From Verrucomicrobiales bacterium (GTDB lineage Bacteria; Verrucomicrobiota; Verrucomicrobiia; Limisphaerales; UBA1100): a stretch of DNA of 5,472 nucleotides. Location of the stretch: the NCBI GenBank assembly GCA_003517285.1, contig DPAW01000185.1, positions 1 to 5,472 of the forward strand. The letters are read 5' to 3'. Made by a program: the position numbers and the translations under genes. How positions within the stretch are numbered: position 1 is the stretch's first letter; each line of letters begins with the position of its first letter. The notes beneath the pieces are model-generated. The model searched no databases. It was given only the letters and a program-made list of their open reading frames with translations, and was not told where the DNA came from. This document shows, piece after piece, positions 5,243-5,472 of this stretch.

Positions 5243-5472
5243 TCGAACTGACCCATCTCGTGAAGGAATTCGGCGACCTGACCGCCGTCGATGACCTGAG
5301 TCTCACGGTCGGCAAAGGCGAATTTTTCGCTGTGCTCGGCCCGAATGCCGCCGGCAAAACCACCACCATCAAAATGCTGGTCGGCCTCATTGCCCCCACC
5401 ACCGGTACAGCCAAGGTGTGCGGCTACGATGTGCAAACAGAGCCCATCGAGGTGCGTAAGCGCCTCGCCTAT
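5239..5472 (+). CDS. ABC transporter ATP-binding protein, N-terminal part (3' partial)
   Basis: The frame starting at the ATG at 5239 runs 78 codons to the right edge without a stop, so the gene is truncated by the window. It starts as a classic ABC ATPase: IELTHLVKEFGDLTAVDDL, with Phe11 at the A-loop position, then GEFFAVLGPNAAGKTTT with Walker A at residues 34-41. Walker A reads GPNAAGKT, with Ala where GPNGAGKT is most common; the essential GKT is intact. IAPTTGTAKVCGYDV (51-65) follows, then PIEVRKRLAY, the segment just before the Q-loop. This style matches ATPases of ABC-2 type exporters (CcmA/NatA-like), but the Q-loop, signature and Walker B lie outside the window, so the substrate cannot be judged. 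The ATG overlaps the preceding stop (ATGA), indicating translational coupling. A permease gene is expected downstream. Confidence 0.95.
   Translation, partial: MIELTHLVKEFGDLTAVDDLSLTVGKGEFFAVLGPNAAGKTTTIKMLVGLIAPTTGTAKVCGYDVQTEPIEVRKRLAY

Noticed and set aside
5273..5472. - strand open frames opposite the ABC ATPase start (up to 5436)
   Set aside because: The + strand frame encodes an unmistakable ABC ATPase with Walker A, so the antisense frames are shadows.

Overview
The window is a dense, single-direction gene block on the + strand of a fairly GC-rich bacterial chromosome. It holds seven genes. The first is cut by the left edge and the last by the right edge. Only one product, FolD, can be named with near certainty. 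The others are an SH3/OB-like secreted-type protein, a small DUF6941-like beta protein, a four-helix membrane protein, a probable TPR-coiled coil-LysM lipoprotein, a membrane-anchored protein of unknown family, and the start of an ABC transporter ATPase. I infer a member of the PVC group, most likely Verrucomicrobiota. This rests on remembered resemblance of the first, third and fifth genes to proteins common there, and on start codons without visible Shine-Dalgarno sequences. It is a tentative assignment, not proof.

Left block (3-3527): the SH3/OB protein, folD, the DUF6941-like protein and the membrane protein follow each other with gaps of only 5, 3 and 7 bases, so they look like one transcription unit. 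A strong GC-rich hairpin (1185-1210) lies in the last codons of the first gene, just before folD. It buries the only purine-rich, ribosome-binding-like stretch near the folD start. Right after the membrane protein gene is a perfect 8-bp inverted repeat (3536-3553), inside the only sizeable gap (65 bases) of the window.

Right block (3593-5472): the LysM lipoprotein is followed after 24 bases by the unknown anchored protein. The stop codon of that gene overlaps the ATG of the ABC ATPase by four bases (ATGA). The coupling suggests that the anchored protein works with the ABC transporter, whose permease would be expected beyond the right edge.

Together the block pairs one housekeeping enzyme of one-carbon metabolism with several envelope proteins: peptidoglycan binding, SH3, membrane and transporter. 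I see no mobile element, CRISPR array, tRNA, rRNA, phage gene or defence system. The most interesting material is the group of unnamed envelope proteins and the two hairpins, not a clearly new system.
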